Both the position numbers and the translations under genes were made by a program. From contig DATDTB010000051.1 of the NCBI GenBank assembly GCA_035291025.1, positions 1 through 7,542 on the forward strand: a stretch of 7,542 nt of DNA. The letters are read 5' to 3'. The notes beneath the pieces were generated by a model. That model was not told the DNA's origin and made no database searches. It saw only the letters and a list, made by a program, of their open reading frames with translations. Positions 5,757-7,542 of the stretch are shown here, one piece after another (position 1 is the stretch's first letter; the number at the start of each line of letters is the position of its first letter). This stretch comes from DATDTB01 sp035291025. Its GTDB lineage: Archaea; Iainarchaeota; Iainarchaeia; JAFGOX01; DATDTB01.

Positions 5757-6809
5757 TTAGTCTTCGTCTGGGTTCCTGAAAAAGAACCACTTTTTCTTGC
5801 CTTTCCTTCCGGCAACCTTTTTTGCCCTTACCCACTTTCCGGTGACCAAGTCGTACAAGTCTTCAATTACCCGCTTGTTTTCCTTGTTGAACTGCGTGAT
5901 GTGGCGCTGGTGTTCCGCCACTTCCCCTGCGACGTTGATTGAATATTTCTTGATTTCCTTGTCCGACGTCTTCCCGGTGTCGGACTTAATGGCCTTCACG
6001 GTCACTTCTTCCACTAAGTCTTTTTCGCTGAGTTTCTCCGTCGGGTTTACCGCTATCTTGCTCGTGACCTTTATTCCTTTCTCGCTTTTTACTATGCTGG
6101 TGAGGGGCAGGGCTTGCTCTTTTGGCACGTAGTACTTTTTGATGCTGATGTCGTTCCAGAGCTCGCCTCGTTTTTCCACTCGCACCCGCATCCTTGCCAG
6201 CCGCCCGTCGCTCGTCATTCCCATCTTGTCAAAGAACACCAAGTTAGGGTTTTTCGCGATTTCCTGCCTTATTCCCGCTAGCTCTTTTTCCCTTTCCTTC
6301 CTGCGGCGGGCTTTTTCGAGCACTTTCCTCTTTTTCCTGATGTCAATGTAGTCCTCGACCTGCGCGCCGGTTTCCAAGTCCTTCCAAGTGTGCCAAATCC
6401 CCAAGTCCCTAATGCCTTGAATTGTGTGCTCGACTTCCTCTTTTTCCGGCAAGGGCGGCTTGGGCCCCCTTTCAGGAGTCTCAGGGTACCGGGTCACGCT
6501 GATCCTTTTCTCGATCTTCCTTACTTTGTATCCTTCCTGTGGCAAGTCAGTTGTCTTCCAGTGGATTCTTTCGTGCTTCCCGCCACCCTCGGTTTTTTCC
6601 AATAAGTACTCCGTGCGGTCGCCGCTGACGCGCATTATGGTGAGCTTTTTCTTCCTCTGCGGCACTCCTCTCTTTTTGTCCCCAGGGAAGGTGTTTTCAA
6701 TGACTATGAAGGGCTTTTCGCCTTGAATGCTTGGAAGCGGCTGCCTTACCTTTAGCTTGGGGTGCTTGGTTTCCTGCAGCCTCTTGATGTTCCGCCAGTT
6801 CAACGCCAT
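5757..6809 (-). CDS. Large charged basic protein with central coiled coil, function unknown
   Basis: This 350-residue protein is not recognised. It is soluble-looking, very rich in Lys, Arg and Glu, with no signal peptide or membrane helix. Residues 1-60 are basic with a QRKKKLTIMRV strand. Residues 109-123 are a proline-rich linker. Residues 156-186 form a very charged helix likely to be coiled coil. Residues 190-275 look beta-rich (VFFDKMGMTSDGRLARMRVR). The C-terminus has DLYDLVTGKWVRAKK (317-331) followed by a basic patch and WFFF. It follows the two-helix membrane protein after 17 bases with a strong ribosome site, so it belongs to that operon and may act as its cytoplasmic partner or in nucleic acid binding; both are inference. 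The ATG at 6809 is well supported. Confidence 0.8.
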   Translation of the reverse strand: MALNWRNIKRLQETKHPKLKVRQPLPSIQGEKPFIVIENTFPGDKKRGVPQRKKKLTIMRVSGDRTEYLLEKTEGGGKHERIHWKTTDLPQEGYKVRKIEKRISVTRYPETPERGPKPPLPEKEEVEHTIQGIRDLGIWHTWKDLETGAQVEDYIDIRKKRKVLEKARRRKEREKELAGIRQEIAKNPNLVFFDKMGMTSDGRLARMRVRVEKRGELWNDISIKKYYVPKEQALPLTSIVKSEKGIKVTSKIAVNPTEKLSEKDLVEEVTVKAIKSDTGKTSDKEIKKYSINVAGEVAEHQRHITQFNKENKRVIEDLYDLVTGKWVRAKKVAGRKGKKKWFFFRNPDED

Positions 6810-6812
6810 TTA

Positions 6813-6822
6813 ATCAACCCCC
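6813..6822 (-). promoter_or_regulatory. Ribosome binding site for the 350-residue gene
   Basis: The minus strand reads GGGGGTTGAT, close to the archaeal GGAGGTGAT, 3 bases before the ATG at 6809 (8 bases from the G-run). It fixes the start. Confidence 0.6.
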
Positions 6823-6826
6823 TTGT

Positions 6827-7189
6827 TCAGCTTCGCCCAGTCAGTATTCTCCAAGTCCCGGCAACGAAGTACGAGGCTCCAATGAGGAACAATGCAATCC
6901 TTCCAACCGGGCTGGAAATTAGGTTGTGGGCTATTGCCTGGAGTTCAAGCACTCCAGAAGTGCTTGCAATTACTGCCGCGCCCATGACGCTCGTGCCAAA
7001 AACAAAGAAGACCATTCCCCTGACTCTTTCGGCGAAGTCCCTCGCAATCAAGCCTTCTTCCTTGAGCGCTGCATTGAACCTTTGCTGCCTTTCGCGACTC
7101 TTCGCCCAAGCGCTTGAAAGCAAGGCCTTCGAGTCCTGCACCAGCAAGCCGAAATAGCCAGCGTTTGGGTCCAATGGCTCTTTCTTCAT
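6827..7189 (-). CDS. Two-helix membrane protein, function unknown
   Basis: This 120-residue protein has a charged N-terminal half, an amphipathic helical stretch (about residues 18-56, rich in Arg, Gln and Glu), and two membrane helices at about 59-81 (MVFFVFGTSVMGAAVIAS...) and 96-116 (GRIALFLIGASYFVAGTWRIL). The short loop and basic flanks suggest both ends in the cytoplasm. I chose the ATG at 7189 because GGAG lies 8 bases upstream. A GTG at 7198, overlapping the previous stop by 4 bases, is the alternative and adds three residues. The N-terminal half could contact the charged protein encoded downstream; no family was recognised. Confidence 0.72.
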   Translation of the reverse strand: MKKEPLDPNAGYFGLLVQDSKALLSSAWAKSRERQQRFNAALKEEGLIARDFAERVRGMVFFVFGTSVMGAAVIASTSGVLELQAIAHNLISSPVGRIALFLIGASYFVAGTWRILTGRS

Positions 7190-7194
7190 TTTAC

Positions 7195-7203
7195 TCACTC
7201 CCC
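7195..7203 (-). promoter_or_regulatory. Ribosome binding site overlapping a stop codon
   Basis: The minus strand reads GGGGAGTGA, whose last three bases are the TGA of the upstream gene. GGAG is 8 bases before the ATG at 7189, which favours that start and implies coupled translation. Confidence 0.45.
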
Positions 7204-7542
7204 GCCTTCCTTGCGGCCGTTTCCGTTGCCGTTCCCGTTTGGTTTCAAACCCTTTAGTCCCTTTTTGTGAATGACTGAACTCAATAGAAGCACGCCCGTC
7301 TTTGGGTCCGCTTTGTAGACTCGTTTCTCGTCCCAGTACTCTTCCACTACCATGAAGGGTTCGAAGGAGTCGGTGCGGGGGTTGTACTTGTAAAGCCTTT
7401 TGCCTGCATTGTCTTGCTCGAGCAAGTAGTTTTGCTCTCTTGTGACAGTGCCCCTTGCCTTGTCCACCCCCACTTCCTGGATTTTAACGCCTTTCTGGGC
7501 GGCGCCCTCAGGTGTTTCGCCGCGCATCACTGCAATAGAATT
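7195..7542 (-). CDS. C-terminal fragment of a larger protein, possibly a GspE/FlaI-type secretion ATPase (5' partial)
   Basis: The frame is open to the window edge. The GTG at 7530 and ATG at 7527 have no ribosome site, so the true start probably lies outside. The 115 visible residues include VKIQEVGVD and RLYKYNPRTDSFEPF. These recall the end of archaeal GspE/FlaI/VirB11-like ATPases, where an (I)xEV strand is followed by a WDPxTDxF-type segment; this is from memory and tentative, and no Walker motif is visible. A second similar unit follows, RVYKADPKTGVLLLS, so the YKxxPxT pattern is repeated about 27 residues on. The tail has a low-complexity Asn-Gly run (NGNGNGNG) ending RKEGGE. The next gene starts on or just after its stop, so both are in one operon. 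Confidence 0.6.
   Translation of the reverse strand, partial: NSIAVMRGETPEGAAQKGVKIQEVGVDKARGTVTREQNYLLEQDNAGKRLYKYNPRTDSFEPFMVVEEYWDEKRVYKADPKTGVLLLSSVIHKKGLKGLKPNGNGNGNGRKEGGE

Noticed and set aside
5681..5815. N-terminal extension of polB by 45 residues to an upstream ATG
   Set aside because: It would overlap the preceding gene, the sequence is low complexity and unlike PolB N-termini, and the promoter sits between that ATG and the conserved start at 5680.
1..7542. CRISPR arrays, tRNA or rRNA genes, and insertion sequences with transposases
   Set aside because: I found no regularly spaced repeats, no cloverleaf-like segment and no transposase or integrase motifs by reading both strands.

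Overview
The window looks archaeal, with roughly balanced base composition. The reasons are a family B replicative DNA polymerase ending in a PCNA-binding peptide, BRE/TATA-type promoter elements (one placed so that the transcript would be leaderless), SEC59-type prenol kinase chemistry, and an AbrB/PIN toxin-antitoxin pair. Tightly packed genes with 4-base GTGA overlaps and several lineage-restricted proteins would suit a DPANN-type archaeon, but that placement is inference.

Plus strand, 1-2412: a 5'-truncated MazG-like nucleotide pyrophosphohydrolase bracketed by two cysteine knuckles, a SEC59/DGK1/VTE5-type CTP-dependent prenol or lipid kinase, an EamA/DMT transporter translationally coupled to it, and a small basic protein made of two diverged 37-residue repeats. 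These run head to tail with gaps of -4 to 43 bases and may be one operon.

Minus strand, 7542-2413: a three-gene operon of poorly known proteins comes first (a C-terminal fragment that may belong to a secretion-type ATPase, a two-helix membrane protein, and a 350-residue charged protein). It is followed by polB with its own promoter, then a vapB-vapC module with its own TATA box and a perfect inverted-repeat operator.

The most unusual feature is at 2413-3244. The last 13 codons of polB, including the PCNA-interacting peptide, occur twice in direct orientation: once at the true end of polB (3206-3244) and again just beyond vapC (2413-2451). The two copies flank the toxin-antitoxin module exactly. 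Most differences between them are synonymous, and the distal copy lies in frame behind the vapC TAG stop. This resembles an old integration of a small cassette at the 3' end of polB, with gene-end restoration as at att sites. A stop-codon-separated PCNA-binding tail on the toxin is a less likely but testable alternative.
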